Assembly: GCF_016862175.1 (NCBI RefSeq)
Contig: NZ_BOML01000009.1
Span: forward strand, 1 to 64,000
Source of the DNA: Paractinoplanes durhamensis
GTDB taxonomy: Bacteria > Actinomycetota > Actinomycetes > Mycobacteriales > Micromonosporaceae
Length of the DNA stretch: 64,000 nt
Reading direction: 5' to 3'
Every line of letters begins with the position of its first letter. Position 1 is the stretch's first letter. This document shows positions 52,058-61,780 of the stretch, piece by piece. Made by a program: the position numbers and the translations under genes. The notes below the pieces were generated by a model. It searched no databases. It was not told the origin of the DNA and saw only the letters and a program-made list of their open reading frames with translations.

Positions 52058-53611
52058 TCAGTTCTTCAGTTCGACGTTGAAGATCGGTGCGGACGCGACC
52101 TTGCGGAACGCGTCGAGGCTGTCGGCCGTCGAGTCGACCGCGATGTTGCGGTCACCCTCGTTGTCCTTGGCGGTGTCGAAGTAGACCATCGCCTTGATCT
52201 GCGGGTGCTTGGCCAGCTCGGGCAGGACCGTGGCGTACGCCGAAGCCTTGCTGGTCGGGTAGGTGACGCGGTGGTACATGCCCCACTCGGCCACCATGAT
52301 CGGCTTGCTCGGGTGGTTCTTGACCGACCAGTCGTAGAAACCGAGACCGCCGCCGGTCGGCTGCCGGTCGAGCAGGTCACCGAAGTCGCCGAAGTGGTAG
52401 TAGCCCTTCTCCACGCTCACGTACGAGTCCAGGCCGACCCAGTCGACGACGTCGTCACCCGGGTACAGGTCCTTCCACCACGACTGGGCCATCCACTTCT
52501 CGTTGCCCATGTAGGCGAGCACGTTGACCACATTGGTCACCCCGTCGGCGCGCAGCCGCTCGATCACGTGCCGGTACATGGCCGCGAAGTCCTTCGCGGT
52601 CATCCCGGAGCTCGCGGCGGTCTGCACGTCGTTCTCCGGCTCGTGGTGCAGGGCCAGGAAGAACTTCTGGGTGCCGTAGTTGGCCTTGACGTAGTCGGCC
52701 CACGCGTCGATCCGCGCGTCCTTCTGGCCGGCCGCGACCTTGGCCCAGTTGGTGCCGTAGGCGACCTTCCAGTTGAGCAGCAGGACGCGCGGGTGCGCGG
52801 CGTCCCGGGTCATCGCGATCTCCGCCTTGGTCGGGAACTTCTCGTCACCCTTGTGGTAGGTGTGGTAGATCGTGGACGTACGGCCGGTGGTCTGCTCCCA
52901 GTTCTTCAGGGCGGTGTCGCGGGGCGTGTCGGTGAAGCCGCCGGCCGCCGCACCCCAGAGGACGCCGCAGTTCGGCACGAGCAGGTCGCCGGTGACGCAG
53001 GCTTCCGGCTTCGGCTCGACGGTGGTCGCCGGCGTGTAGTTCACGACGAGGCGGGGGCCGGCCTGCTCGCCGGACTCGGCCGACTGGAAGCGGGTCACGG
53101 CGGTGGTCGACGCCGAGCGCAGCGCGAACACGTACGTACCGGCCTGGGTCACCACCTTGCTGAGGTCGATGGTCACCGACTGGTCGGTGGTCCGCGGCAT
53201 CGCCGAGGCGATCGCGGCCGGGCCGGCCTCGGGCTGGGTGGCGGCGGTGATGGTGTTCTCGTTCCAGTCGCCGGTCACCGGGTAGACGCTGACTCGCGCC
53301 TCGGCCGGTTTGCCGTCGTAGGGAAGGATCAGCCGGGCGTTGCTGAGCGTCGAGCCGGCCGGGAAAGAGCCGGTCGAGAAGCGTACGAACGAGGTCCGGC
53401 TCTCGCCGTCGGTCTCCCCGACCACCAGCTTCTCGGCGGTGCCGAAGTTGCTCTTGACCCGGGTGCTGGAGACGTAGGCGTCGTCGGCGGCGAAGACGGT
53501 CCGGATCGCCGGCGTGGTGGTCGCCGCGTCGGCCTGGCCGATCGCCAGGAAGCCGCCGCTCATCGCCGCACCGAGGGCTGCCGCACCCACTACCGCTTGC
53601 CTGCGCTTCAC
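52058..53611 (-). CDS. Secreted DNRLRE-domain glycoside hydrolase-like protein (GH26-like)
   Basis: The GTG at 53611 follows GGGGAG and gives 517 residues. A signal peptide (1-30, KRRQAVVGAAALGAAM... GQADAA) is followed by a DNRLRE/CBM96-type beta domain (about 38-190, DAYVSSTRVKSNFGTAEKL) and a TIM-barrel region. The barrel has the acid/base candidate FLALHHEPEND and the nucleophile candidate PIMVAEWGMYHR, as in mannanase-like GH26 enzymes. It is a probable exported polysaccharide hydrolase; the substrate is inferred only from family resemblance. Confidence 0.82.
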   Translation of the reverse strand: MKRRQAVVGAAALGAAMSGGFLAIGQADAATTTPAIRTVFAADDAYVSSTRVKSNFGTAEKLVVGETDGESRTSFVRFSTGSFPAGSTLSNARLILPYDGKPAEARVSVYPVTGDWNENTITAATQPEAGPAAIASAMPRTTDQSVTIDLSKVVTQAGTYVFALRSASTTAVTRFQSAESGEQAGPRLVVNYTPATTVEPKPEACVTGDLLVPNCGVLWGAAAGGFTDTPRDTALKNWEQTTGRTSTIYHTYHKGDEKFPTKAEIAMTRDAAHPRVLLLNWKVAYGTNWAKVAAGQKDARIDAWADYVKANYGTQKFFLALHHEPENDVQTAASSGMTAKDFAAMYRHVIERLRADGVTNVVNVLAYMGNEKWMAQSWWKDLYPGDDVVDWVGLDSYVSVEKGYYHFGDFGDLLDRQPTGGGLGFYDWSVKNHPSKPIMVAEWGMYHRVTYPTSKASAYATVLPELAKHPQIKAMVYFDTAKDNEGDRNIAVDSTADSLDAFRKVASAPIFNVELKN

Positions 53612-53729
53612 TTCATCTCCCCGCGATCGGATCGGTCGTTCCTCGACCTCACCGTCGGCGGGACATGGGTCCCGATTGGGGTAAGCGCAGGTGCAGCACG
53701 GGAGCGGGCACTGTGGAATCGGGGACAGC

Positions 53730-53763
53730 AAAAAAGCGCCGCCGTCAGCGTGACGGCGGCGCT
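53730..53763 (-). terminator. Rho-independent terminator of response regulator gene
   Basis: A perfect 13-bp stem (53735-53747 with 53751-53763, loop GCG) is followed on the minus strand by a run of six T residues. It lies 16 bp after the response regulator stop. Confidence 0.92.
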
Positions 53764-53779
53764 CTCGTGGGACGGGTGG

Positions 53780-54184
53780 TTACGGTGCGGCGCGCTCGGC
53801 GAGCACCGAGCGCAGCGCTTCGATCAGCAATTCGGTGCTGAACGGTTTCTTGACCAGCAGGGCGTCCGCCCCGATCGACCCGTCGGCGACGGCCATCTCC
53901 TTGGGTAGCCCGGAGATGTAGACGACCCGCATGGTCGGGCGCAGCTCGGTGGCGGTCCGGGCCATCTCGCCCCCGGAGACACCGGGCAGACCCAGGTCGG
54001 TGACCAGGATGTCGATCTCGCCGGGGTGATCCCGGCAGACCGCGATGGCCTGGTGCGCGTCCCCGGCGATCAAGGTTGAGAAGCCGCGCCGATCGAGCAT
54101 GCGGCGCATGATGTCGCGTAGGTCCTCCTCGTCGTCGACGACGAGGACGGTGGGCCGGTTCTCCGTGTCGGGCGCCTGCGACAT
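53780..54184 (-). CDS. Single-domain response regulator
   Basis: The 134-residue protein is a CheY-like receiver only: VLVVDDEEDLRDIMRRML, the phospho-Asp in DILVTDLGLPGVSG, and the lysine in LLVKKPFSTELL. There is no output domain, so it acts by protein contact or in a phosphorelay. The ATG at 54184 has GGAGG upstream. Its kinase is not adjacent on this strand; the PAS kinase at 55884 is a candidate by proximity only. Confidence 0.92.
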   Translation of the reverse strand: MSQAPDTENRPTVLVVDDEEDLRDIMRRMLDRRGFSTLIAGDAHQAIAVCRDHPGEIDILVTDLGLPGVSGGEMARTATELRPTMRVVYISGLPKEMAVADGSIGADALLVKKPFSTELLIEALRSVLAERAAP

Positions 54185-54221
54185 GGATCCTCCAGGGTTC
54201 GCGTCGAGTTCCCGATTCACG

Positions 54222-55370
<1,149 letters not shown>

Positions 55371-55616
55371 GCTGGTTCCTCTCGTTGGCTTCGGCCCACT
55401 CGACGGGGGGAGGCAGGCATGCCGAAGGCTGCTGAGGGGAAATAGTGGGAAGCGTTGGTGGGTTATCAGGGACCAGGCCGGGTGCAGCTTTGGTGCACCG
55501 TTTTCGCCCAGCGCGGACGGCCCGGAAGACCGGCAGGAAAGAGCTAATGCTGTGTGGTGGAGGGCCGATCTATCCCGCTGTACCGCTGCACACCGCCACC
55601 GAGCAAGGAGAGCGAT

Positions 55617-55829
55617 ATGACCAGCCTGCTGTCGCCAGAGATCACCACTGTTCCCGAGCTGACCGACCGCTGCGACCGTTGCAGTGCCGCCGCGAAGCTG
55701 GTGGTCGTGCTGACCAGCGGCGGCGAACTCGCCTTCTGCGGGCACCACGGCAACCGGCACCGGGACGACATTGTTCGGGTCGCCGAGCGTATTCAGCTCG
55801 AAGAGGGCTACGAGTGGGCCGGTAAGTAA
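55617..55829 (+). CDS. DUF7455 zinc-ribbon-like small protein
   Basis: The 70-residue protein has CDRCSAAAKLVVVL and FCGHHGNRHRDDI, two Cys/His pairs that form a probable zinc ribbon; the length and sequence match the actinobacterial DUF7455 family. The function is unknown. AAGGAG lies 7 bp before the ATG at 55617. It is divergent from the subtilisin gene and 54 bp before the histidine kinase gene. Confidence 0.88.
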   Translation: MTSLLSPEITTVPELTDRCDRCSAAAKLVVVLTSGGELAFCGHHGNRHRDDIVRVAERIQLEEGYEWAGK

Positions 55830-55883
55830 GCGTTTATGAAATAAGCCGCGATATGCTCATTTCCTCCGTAGTGAGGGGCTTAT

Positions 55884-57620
55884 GTGCAGATCGCCGCGCA
55901 TGATGTGGGCAGGCTCTCCCGGCTGATCGCCGGGGGTGCCGGGTTCGCGGTAGCCGCGGCTGGCCTGCTCACCACAGCTTCCAGCGCGCCGCCGGACTCC
56001 GGTCCGGCGGCCGCGCTCGTCCCGGCCGGAATCGCCCTGCTGCTGCAGGCGCTGCCCGCCGGCCGGGTCGTGCGCGCCGCCGCTCTCACGCTGGCCGCCG
56101 CCGCCGCCATCATCGGCGCCGCATGGATCTACCAACACCCGGCGGCCGGGGTCGCCATCGCGCTCGCCGGGCTCGGGCTGACCTGCCTCGACATCCGGGT
56201 CGCCGTCCGCTTCCGGGTGGCCGACCCGCTGGTCGCCGGTTCGGCCATCATCGCGCTCGCCGCCCTGGTCCCCCGGATGTTCGAGAGTCCGCGGCCCGGC
56301 GGCCTGATGGCCCCGGCGGTGGCCGGGTCACTTCTCACGCTCGCCCTCGGCACCGTGCTCGCCCGGCCGGAAACCGGGCCGCTGCACACCGACGCCCCGG
56401 CCGGGCCGGGCACCACGATCCGCCGGAAACTGCCCGTCCTGATCGCCGTGCCGGCCATCGCCGGCCTGGTCAGCGCCCTGGCCGCGCGCTCCGGCCTGGG
56501 CCGGCCGGCCGCCGCGATCAGCACCGGGGCGATCCTCGCCGCGCTCGCCGCCCTCGGCCTCGCCGCCTATCTGGTGCGCACCCTGGACAACGCCGACCGG
56601 GACCAGCGCACGCTGGTCGACGAGTTGCACGACCGGCAGGAGTTCGCGTCCACCCTGCTGCAGTCGATGAACGAGGCCGTCATGGTGCTCGACGCCAACC
56701 ACCGGGTGATCGACGTCAACCGGCGCTGGCGCGAGCTCACCGGGCACGGACCGGACGAACCGGTCCGGATCGACCCGCCGCCGCTGCCGCCGACCGGTGG
56801 CGGCGACTGGCTGATGCCCCGGGTCGACGGCAGCGAGGTTCCGGTGCTGGCCACCGTCGCGACGATCCCGGACGCCGACGGGGAACCGCGGGCGTACGTG
56901 GCCACCTACGTCGACATCGCCGACCGGAAGCGGGCCGAGGAATCGCTCGGCGAGCAGAACACCGAGCTGCGCGAGGCCAACGCCCGGCTGGCCACCGCCC
57001 TGGCCTTCAAGAACGACCTGACCTCGATGCTGACCCACGACGTGGCCCAGCCGATCAGCTCGATCGCCAGCCTCGCCGAGCTGCTCCGGGCCGACTGGGC
57101 CGATCTGCCCGACGACATCCGGCTCGAACTGGCCACGAAGATCGACAAGAACACCCAGCGGCTGATCAAGATGATGAACGATCTCCAGCTGCTGTTCCGG
57201 CTGGACACCGGCTCGGTCACCGCGCGGCAGGCGCCGGTGCCGCTGGCCGAGGTGGCCGCCGCGGCCGGCCCGGGCCTGGAGATCTCCATCGATGACGACC
57301 TCACCGTGCTGGCCGACCGCGGGCACCTGACCGTGGTGATCCAGAACCTGGTGAAGAACGCGCTCACCTACGGCGATCCGCCGGTGCGGCTGATCGGCAC
57401 CCGTCGCGGCGATCAGGTCGAGCTGGTGGTGCAGGACAGCGGGCCGGGCATTCCGCCGGAGTTGCTGCCGACCGTCTTCGGGCGCTTCATGCGCGGGGCC
57501 GGGCTCGGCCTGTTCATCGTCCGGCACCTGGTCGAGGCGAACGGCGGGACGGTCCGGTACGAGCCGGCCGAGCCGCGCGGCGCCCGCCTGGTCGTGACCC
57601 TGGAGTCGGCCCCCATCTGA
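55884..57620 (+). CDS. Membrane PAS-domain sensor histidine kinase
   Basis: The 578-residue protein has about seven or eight hydrophobic segments (residues 10-235), a PAS domain (about 255-355, QSMNEAVMVLDANHRVIDVN), a HisKA domain with SMLTHDVAQPISSIASL, and an ATPase domain (VIQNLVKNALTYG, VQDSGPGIPPELLPTVFGRF, GAGLGLFIVRHLVEANGG). The ATP lid between F and G2 boxes is very short (GRFMRGAGLGL). A membrane signal is likely. The partner regulator is unknown. Confidence 0.9.
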   Translation: MQIAAHDVGRLSRLIAGGAGFAVAAAGLLTTASSAPPDSGPAAALVPAGIALLLQALPAGRVVRAAALTLAAAAAIIGAAWIYQHPAAGVAIALAGLGLTCLDIRVAVRFRVADPLVAGSAIIALAALVPRMFESPRPGGLMAPAVAGSLLTLALGTVLARPETGPLHTDAPAGPGTTIRRKLPVLIAVPAIAGLVSALAARSGLGRPAAAISTGAILAALAALGLAAYLVRTLDNADRDQRTLVDELHDRQEFASTLLQSMNEAVMVLDANHRVIDVNRRWRELTGHGPDEPVRIDPPPLPPTGGGDWLMPRVDGSEVPVLATVATIPDADGEPRAYVATYVDIADRKRAEESLGEQNTELREANARLATALAFKNDLTSMLTHDVAQPISSIASLAELLRADWADLPDDIRLELATKIDKNTQRLIKMMNDLQLLFRLDTGSVTARQAPVPLAEVAAAAGPGLEISIDDDLTVLADRGHLTVVIQNLVKNALTYGDPPVRLIGTRRGDQVELVVQDSGPGIPPELLPTVFGRFMRGAGLGLFIVRHLVEANGGTVRYEPAEPRGARLVVTLESAPI

Positions 57621-57621
57621 A

Positions 57622-57647
57622 AAGGGCCCGCCTCGCGGCGGGCCCTT
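57622..57647. terminator. Terminator hairpin after histidine kinase
   Basis: AAGGGCCCGCC and GGCGGGCCCTT form a perfect 11-bp stem with a TCGC loop, followed by CCTCTTTCC. It sits between the convergent kinase and SRPBCC genes. Confidence 0.88.
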
Positions 57648-57665
57648 CCTCTTTCCGCGGGTCGA

Positions 57666-58496
57666 TCACATGTCGTGCGCCGAGCCCCGATCCTCTTCGT
57701 TGATCATGCCGTCTCCCCAGGCGTCCTTGTGCGTGGTGCGACCGCCCATCCGGGCGGTACCGCCGGCCGCGCCGCCGCTGATCGGACCGGACCGGCCGAT
57801 CCGGCGGCCGGGCGCCAGCACGTCGTCGAGATCGTGCTCGTTCTTGATGCCGGGTGCGCTGGTGATGTCCACATTGGTGCCGAGCCGGCTCGCATTGCTC
57901 TGCTCACCGGTGCTCGTGCCCCACCCGGCACCGGGATGCGGGTTGCGGTTACGGATCCGCGCGGCCACCGACGCCGGGCTCGCACTCAAGGAATTCGCCG
58001 CCAGCGTCTTCGTGCTGGCTCCCGGCAGCGGCCGCTTCGGCGACGGGCTGCGGAGCCCGAAGGCCTTCGGCCGGCCGCCCAGCACGCCGCTCTCCACCAG
58101 CCCCTTGAACGTGGTCAGGTCCTCCTTGAGGCGCCTGGTCAGCGAGGCCTGGCCGTGCCGGTCGCTCGGCATCAGGAACGCGATGTCCGCCTCCAACTGA
58201 GCGACGACCTGCGTCTTCGTCTCGCCCAGCGGGCGCAGCGTGAGCGTCTCGGCGAGCACCGGTCCCTCCGTGGTCGACCAGGAGACGCGCTCGTCCATGG
58301 ACCGCTCGGTGATCTGGGCGTCGAACTCGCGACGCTTCCCGTCGACCTCCATGACCCAGTGCGTCCGATCGACGCCGATCGGGGTGACCTCGCGGACGCC
58401 ACTCATGAACCGCGGATAGTTCTCGAACGCGGCGAGTTGCTCGTACACCGTGTGCAGCGGTGCACTCACCTCGATGGCCTGTTGAACCAAACTCAT
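57666..58496 (-). CDS. SRPBCC/cyclase family protein with disordered tail
   Basis: Residues 1-145 form an SRPBCC (Coq10/cyclase-like) domain: IEVSAPLHTVYEQLAAFENY, GKRREFDAQITERSMDERVSW. The remaining 130 residues are low-complexity, rich in Gly, Arg and Ser, ending in GDGMINEEDRGSAHDM. The ATG at 58496 follows AGGAGAG. The ligand and role are unknown; the long tail is unusual for this fold. Confidence 0.83.
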   Translation of the reverse strand: MSLVQQAIEVSAPLHTVYEQLAAFENYPRFMSGVREVTPIGVDRTHWVMEVDGKRREFDAQITERSMDERVSWSTTEGPVLAETLTLRPLGETKTQVVAQLEADIAFLMPSDRHGQASLTRRLKEDLTTFKGLVESGVLGGRPKAFGLRSPSPKRPLPGASTKTLAANSLSASPASVAARIRNRNPHPGAGWGTSTGEQSNASRLGTNVDITSAPGIKNEHDLDDVLAPGRRIGRSGPISGGAAGGTARMGGRTTHKDAWGDGMINEEDRGSAHDM

Positions 58497-58577
58497 CGCA
58501 GCTCTCCTATGCCTCGGAAGCTTCAATCCGGCATGATCGAGCGTACGGAGACGGCTACTGATCGTGTTCGTTTTCGG

Positions 58578-59306
58578 TTATACCCGGCGCAGGTACTGCC
58601 AGTGGCCGACCTCGGCCGCGTACCGGGCGTCACTCGCGGGAACCAGCGTCACCCGCGCCGCGCGCAGCAGCGCGCTGATCCGCGCCGACGGGCACCGCCA
58701 CGCCTCGCTGACCTCGACGATCGTGCCGCTCTCCCGGCAGGCGGCGGCGAGCGCGTCGACCATGTCCGGGGTGATCACGGCGTCGTCCAGGCCGACCTGG
58801 GCGAGCAGGCTCAGCGGGCGGGCGAGCTGGGTGGGCGCGTAGCGGGAGGCGCGTTCGAGACCACGCACGGTGGCGGTGATCAGGGCCTCGGCGACCTGCT
58901 CGGCGGTGAGCTGGCCGGCCGCCAGCATCGACCGGACCTCCCGCGTCGCGAGCAGCAGGCCGGAGGGCAACGGCAGGCGGGACACGGCGACCGAGACCGC
59001 CTCGATCTGGCTCAGGTCGACCGGCCAGGCCAGCCAGCCGTCCGGCTGCACGACCTCGACCTCGGCGGCGACCCGCAGCGTCATCTCGGTGCGCAGCTGC
59101 GCCCGGCGTACCGCGTCCGCGTAGGCCGACAGCCAGGCGGTGTCCGGACCGACCTGGTCGGCGAAGGTGAGCGCGGTGAGCCCGGCCCGGTCGGCGGCCG
59201 AGACGACCACTCCGACACTGTCGCGACCGGCCGCGAACCCGGTGTGCACATGTGCATCCACCGTCAGGTCCAAGGCGTCGATCACTGTTTCCCGCTCTGC
59301 GCCCAC
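58578..59306 (-). CDS. PHP-domain-like protein
   Basis: The 242-residue protein resembles the PHP metal-dependent phosphoesterase fold: an N-terminal HxH in VDAHVHTGFAAGRDS, VAAEVEVVQPDG in the position of the acidic ligand, and a closing PASDARYAAEVG. The usual TDH and terminal SDAH motifs read ADQ and SDAR, so part of the metal site is changed. The GTG at 59306 follows GGGAG. It lies upstream of the SRPBCC gene on the same strand. Confidence 0.75.
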   Translation of the reverse strand: MGAERETVIDALDLTVDAHVHTGFAAGRDSVGVVVSAADRAGLTALTFADQVGPDTAWLSAYADAVRRAQLRTEMTLRVAAEVEVVQPDGWLAWPVDLSQIEAVSVAVSRLPLPSGLLLATREVRSMLAAGQLTAEQVAEALITATVRGLERASRYAPTQLARPLSLLAQVGLDDAVITPDMVDALAAACRESGTIVEVSEAWRCPSARISALLRAARVTLVPASDARYAAEVGHWQYLRRV

Positions 59307-59401
59307 AAATTGCTCCCAGGCTCGGTGTTCCGTCCTGGATCAGAGTGCTCCGGTGGCGTTGTCAGGCCCGGTCCGTAGGTGGTGCAGTCCGGGTGCCTTC
59401 C

Positions 59402-60961
59402 TCAAAGGCGGAACGCGCCGACCAGTCCGCGCAGCTCGTCGGCGGTGCGGGCCACCTCGGTCGAGGCTTCCCGGGTCTGCTCGACACCCTGCACGGCGGT
59501 GGCGCTGGCCGCGGAGACGTCGGCGATGTTGTGCGCGATCCGGGTCGAGCCGTTGGCCACCTCGGCGATGCTGCGGCTCATCTCGCCGGTGGTCGCGGTC
59601 TGCTGCTCCACGGCCGACGCGATGGTCGTCTGGAAGTCGTTGATCTGCGCGATGACCTCGGAGATGCGGGAGATGACCTCGACCGCTCCGCCGGTGTCCT
59701 GCTGAATCGCGGTGACCCGGGTGCCGATGTCCTCGGTCGCCTTCGCGGTCTCCTGGGCCAGGTCCTTGACCTCGGACGCCACCACCGCGAAGCCCTTGCC
59801 GGCCTCGCCGGCCCGGGCCGCCTCGATGGTCGCGTTGAGGGCCAGGAGGTTGGTCTGCTCGGCGATCGAGGTGATCAGCTTGATGACGTTGCCGATCTCC
59901 TCGGACGACGCACCGAGCTGGCGGATCGTCTCGGTGGCCCGGGCCGCCTCGGCCACCGCCACCGCCGCGATCTGGGCGGCCTCGCTGGTGTTCCGGGAGA
60001 TCTCGCGGATCGAGAGACCCATCTCCTCGGAGCCGGCCGCGACCGACTGCACGTTACGGGAGATCTCCTCGGCCTCGGCCGATGCCGCCGACGTCTGCCG
60101 GTCGGTGTCGCCGGCCGCCTCGGCGATCTGCGCGGCCACCGCGGAGAGCTCACCGGCGGCGCTGGCCAGTTGGTCGGCGTCCTTGCCGATCGTCTCCAGC
60201 GAGCTATGGATCGAATCGAGCGCGCCGTCCAGGCCGATGGCCATCCGGCCGAGCTCGTCGTTGCTGGTGACACCGCTGCGCACGGTGAGATCGCCGGCCG
60301 CGACCTGGTCGATGACGGAGCCGAGCCGGCGGACCGGGATCAGGATCGAGCGGGCCATCGGCACCGCGAGCGCGATCATCACGAGCAGGCCGATCCCGGC
60401 CACCGACACCACGGTGACCTGGGTCATCTTCGAGATGTGCCGCATCTCGGCGCGCTCCTGGGTGACCAGGGCGTCCACCTCGTCGACCAGCCCGCCGAGC
60501 TCGTCGTCGGTCACGTGGTTGCGCTCGGAGATCTCGTCGAGCCGCGACTGCACGGACTTCACGCTCTTCTGGGCGTCGGTCGCGAACTGCGTGATGAACG
60601 CGCTGAACGACGTGAAGTCGGCCCGGTAGCCGGCGAACTTGTCGGTCTGCGCGGCCGGCATTCCGGCCGCCGCGACCGCGTCCGCGGCCTCGGTCGACGA
60701 GTCGACGTCGTCGCTCACGTCCTGGGTGACGTCCTGGCCGAGCGCGGCCCGGTAGGCGTCCACCTTCAGCTCGCTCTGCCGGGTGTCCAGATGATTCAGG
60801 GCGGCGGCACCGGCCTGCAGGCCGACCAGCTTCTCGCCCTGGGTGGTCATCTTGGTCTGGCTCACCACCGTGATGACGGCAAGGGCGGCCAGTACGACCG
60901 CGCCGATCGCCACGATCAGCGTCAGGCGCTTGGCGATACCGACATCTGCGAGTCGCGCCAT
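59402..60961 (-). CDS. Methyl-accepting chemotaxis protein
   Basis: The 519-residue receptor has TM1 (12-33), a mainly helical external sensor (about 35-175), TM2 (about 180-203), a HAMP domain, and the signalling domain with the hairpin tip EQTNLLALNATIEAARAGEA and GKGFAVVASEVKDLAQ. It would control a CheA kinase and flagellar rotation in motile spores. There is no C-terminal CheR-binding pentapeptide. It lies 54 bp downstream of csrA, in the flagellar gene group. Confidence 0.94.
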   Translation of the reverse strand: MARLADVGIAKRLTLIVAIGAVVLAALAVITVVSQTKMTTQGEKLVGLQAGAAALNHLDTRQSELKVDAYRAALGQDVTQDVSDDVDSSTEAADAVAAAGMPAAQTDKFAGYRADFTSFSAFITQFATDAQKSVKSVQSRLDEISERNHVTDDELGGLVDEVDALVTQERAEMRHISKMTQVTVVSVAGIGLLVMIALAVPMARSILIPVRRLGSVIDQVAAGDLTVRSGVTSNDELGRMAIGLDGALDSIHSSLETIGKDADQLASAAGELSAVAAQIAEAAGDTDRQTSAASAEAEEISRNVQSVAAGSEEMGLSIREISRNTSEAAQIAAVAVAEAARATETIRQLGASSEEIGNVIKLITSIAEQTNLLALNATIEAARAGEAGKGFAVVASEVKDLAQETAKATEDIGTRVTAIQQDTGGAVEVISRISEVIAQINDFQTTIASAVEQQTATTGEMSRSIAEVANGSTRIAHNIADVSAASATAVQGVEQTREASTEVARTADELRGLVGAFRL

Positions 60962-61015
60962 CGATTCCCCCTGGATCCGGGTGCGCCCCGGCGCGATGCG
61001 CCGAGGCCTACCCGA

Positions 61016-61258
61016 TCAACCGGATTCCTCCGGCGACTGCAGCATCTTCGTGATCGCCCGGACCGCATCATCGGTGGGCGAGGCCGCCTCGCGGTTGGCC
61101 GCCTGCAATTCCCGGAACACTTCCTCACGATGGACCTGGACGTCACGCGGGGCCTGAATGCCCAGCCGGATGACGTCCCCACGCGCCTCGAGGACCGTGA
61201 TGATCACGTCGTTGCCGATCATCACGCTTTCCCCGGCGCGCCGCGTCAGCACCAGCAT
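61016..61258 (-). CDS. csrA: Carbon storage regulator CsrA
   Basis: The 80-residue protein has the CsrA core MLVLTRRAGESVMIGNDVII and GIQAPRDVQVHREEVF, with both RNA-binding arginines (LTRR, VHRE). A C-terminal helix extension of about 20 residues (AVRAITKMLQ) exceeds the usual 61-65 residue form. It binds GGA motifs in mRNA leaders to control translation. It lies downstream of fliW, whose product antagonises CsrA, as in Bacillus. Its own leader has GGGGAGG and a GGA just before the ATG. Confidence 0.95.
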   Translation of the reverse strand: MLVLTRRAGESVMIGNDVIITVLEARGDVIRLGIQAPRDVQVHREEVFRELQAANREAASPTDDAVRAITKMLQSPEESG

Positions 61259-61340
61259 CGTCCGGTGCCTCCCCGTGAACGGACAGCAGCATCGTGAGAG
61301 GCGCGACCGCGGACCGGGCGGCCGCGCCGGCGCCGGGACG

Positions 61341-61778
61341 TCAGTAGGCCCGGTGCATGATTGCGCGGACCGGGTAGCCGGAGCCGCTGAGCACGACCTG
61401 GACGGCCCGCATGGTGTCGCGGTCGACCACGATCGGCGCCATCAGGTTGGCCGTGGTCTCGTCGGCGCCGGCCGTGATGACCGCCATCAGCAGGAGCCGG
61501 TCCGGGTCCTTGGTGTTCAGCGCCTGGAAGACCTCGTCGTCGATCTCCGGGGCGTAGTCCGGGAAGAACGGCTCCGGCGGGGCCACCAGGAAGCGCAGGT
61601 CCGGGTCCTGGATGGACGTGAAAGCGTAGAGCAGTCCGTCCTCGTTGAGCCGGACCAGAACGAAGTCGCGGTGTGCCGGGAAACCGGGCATGGGCACCGC
61701 CATGCGGATGGTCGGCAGACCCAGCGACGGGTCGATCATGGACGCCTCAATCGGTCGGGACGCGGTGCGAGTACTCAT
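61341..61778 (-). CDS. fliW: Flagellar assembly factor FliW
   Basis: The 145-residue protein has MIDPSLGLPTIRMAVPMPGF near the N-terminus, DPDLRFLVAPPEPFFPDY and LLLMAVITAGADETTANLMAP, the FliW pattern. In Bacillus FliW binds either flagellin or CsrA and so couples flagellin export to its translation. The ATG at 61778 follows GAGGTG inside the flgL stop region; a GTG at 61784 overlapping the flgL stop (GTGA) is possible. Confidence 0.93.
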   Translation of the reverse strand: MSTRTASRPIEASMIDPSLGLPTIRMAVPMPGFPAHRDFVLVRLNEDGLLYAFTSIQDPDLRFLVAPPEPFFPDYAPEIDDEVFQALNTKDPDRLLLMAVITAGADETTANLMAPIVVDRDTMRAVQVVLSGSGYPVRAIMHRAY

Positions 61779-61780
61779 GG

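Noticed and set aside
52205..53908. A 567-codon plus-strand open frame over the glycoside-hydrolase gene
   Set aside because: Antisense to a gene with signal peptide and conserved domains; no domain of its own.
59252..61297. A 681-codon plus-strand open frame over the chemoreceptor and csrA
   Set aside because: Antisense shadow of conserved genes; composition is typical of a GC-driven open frame.
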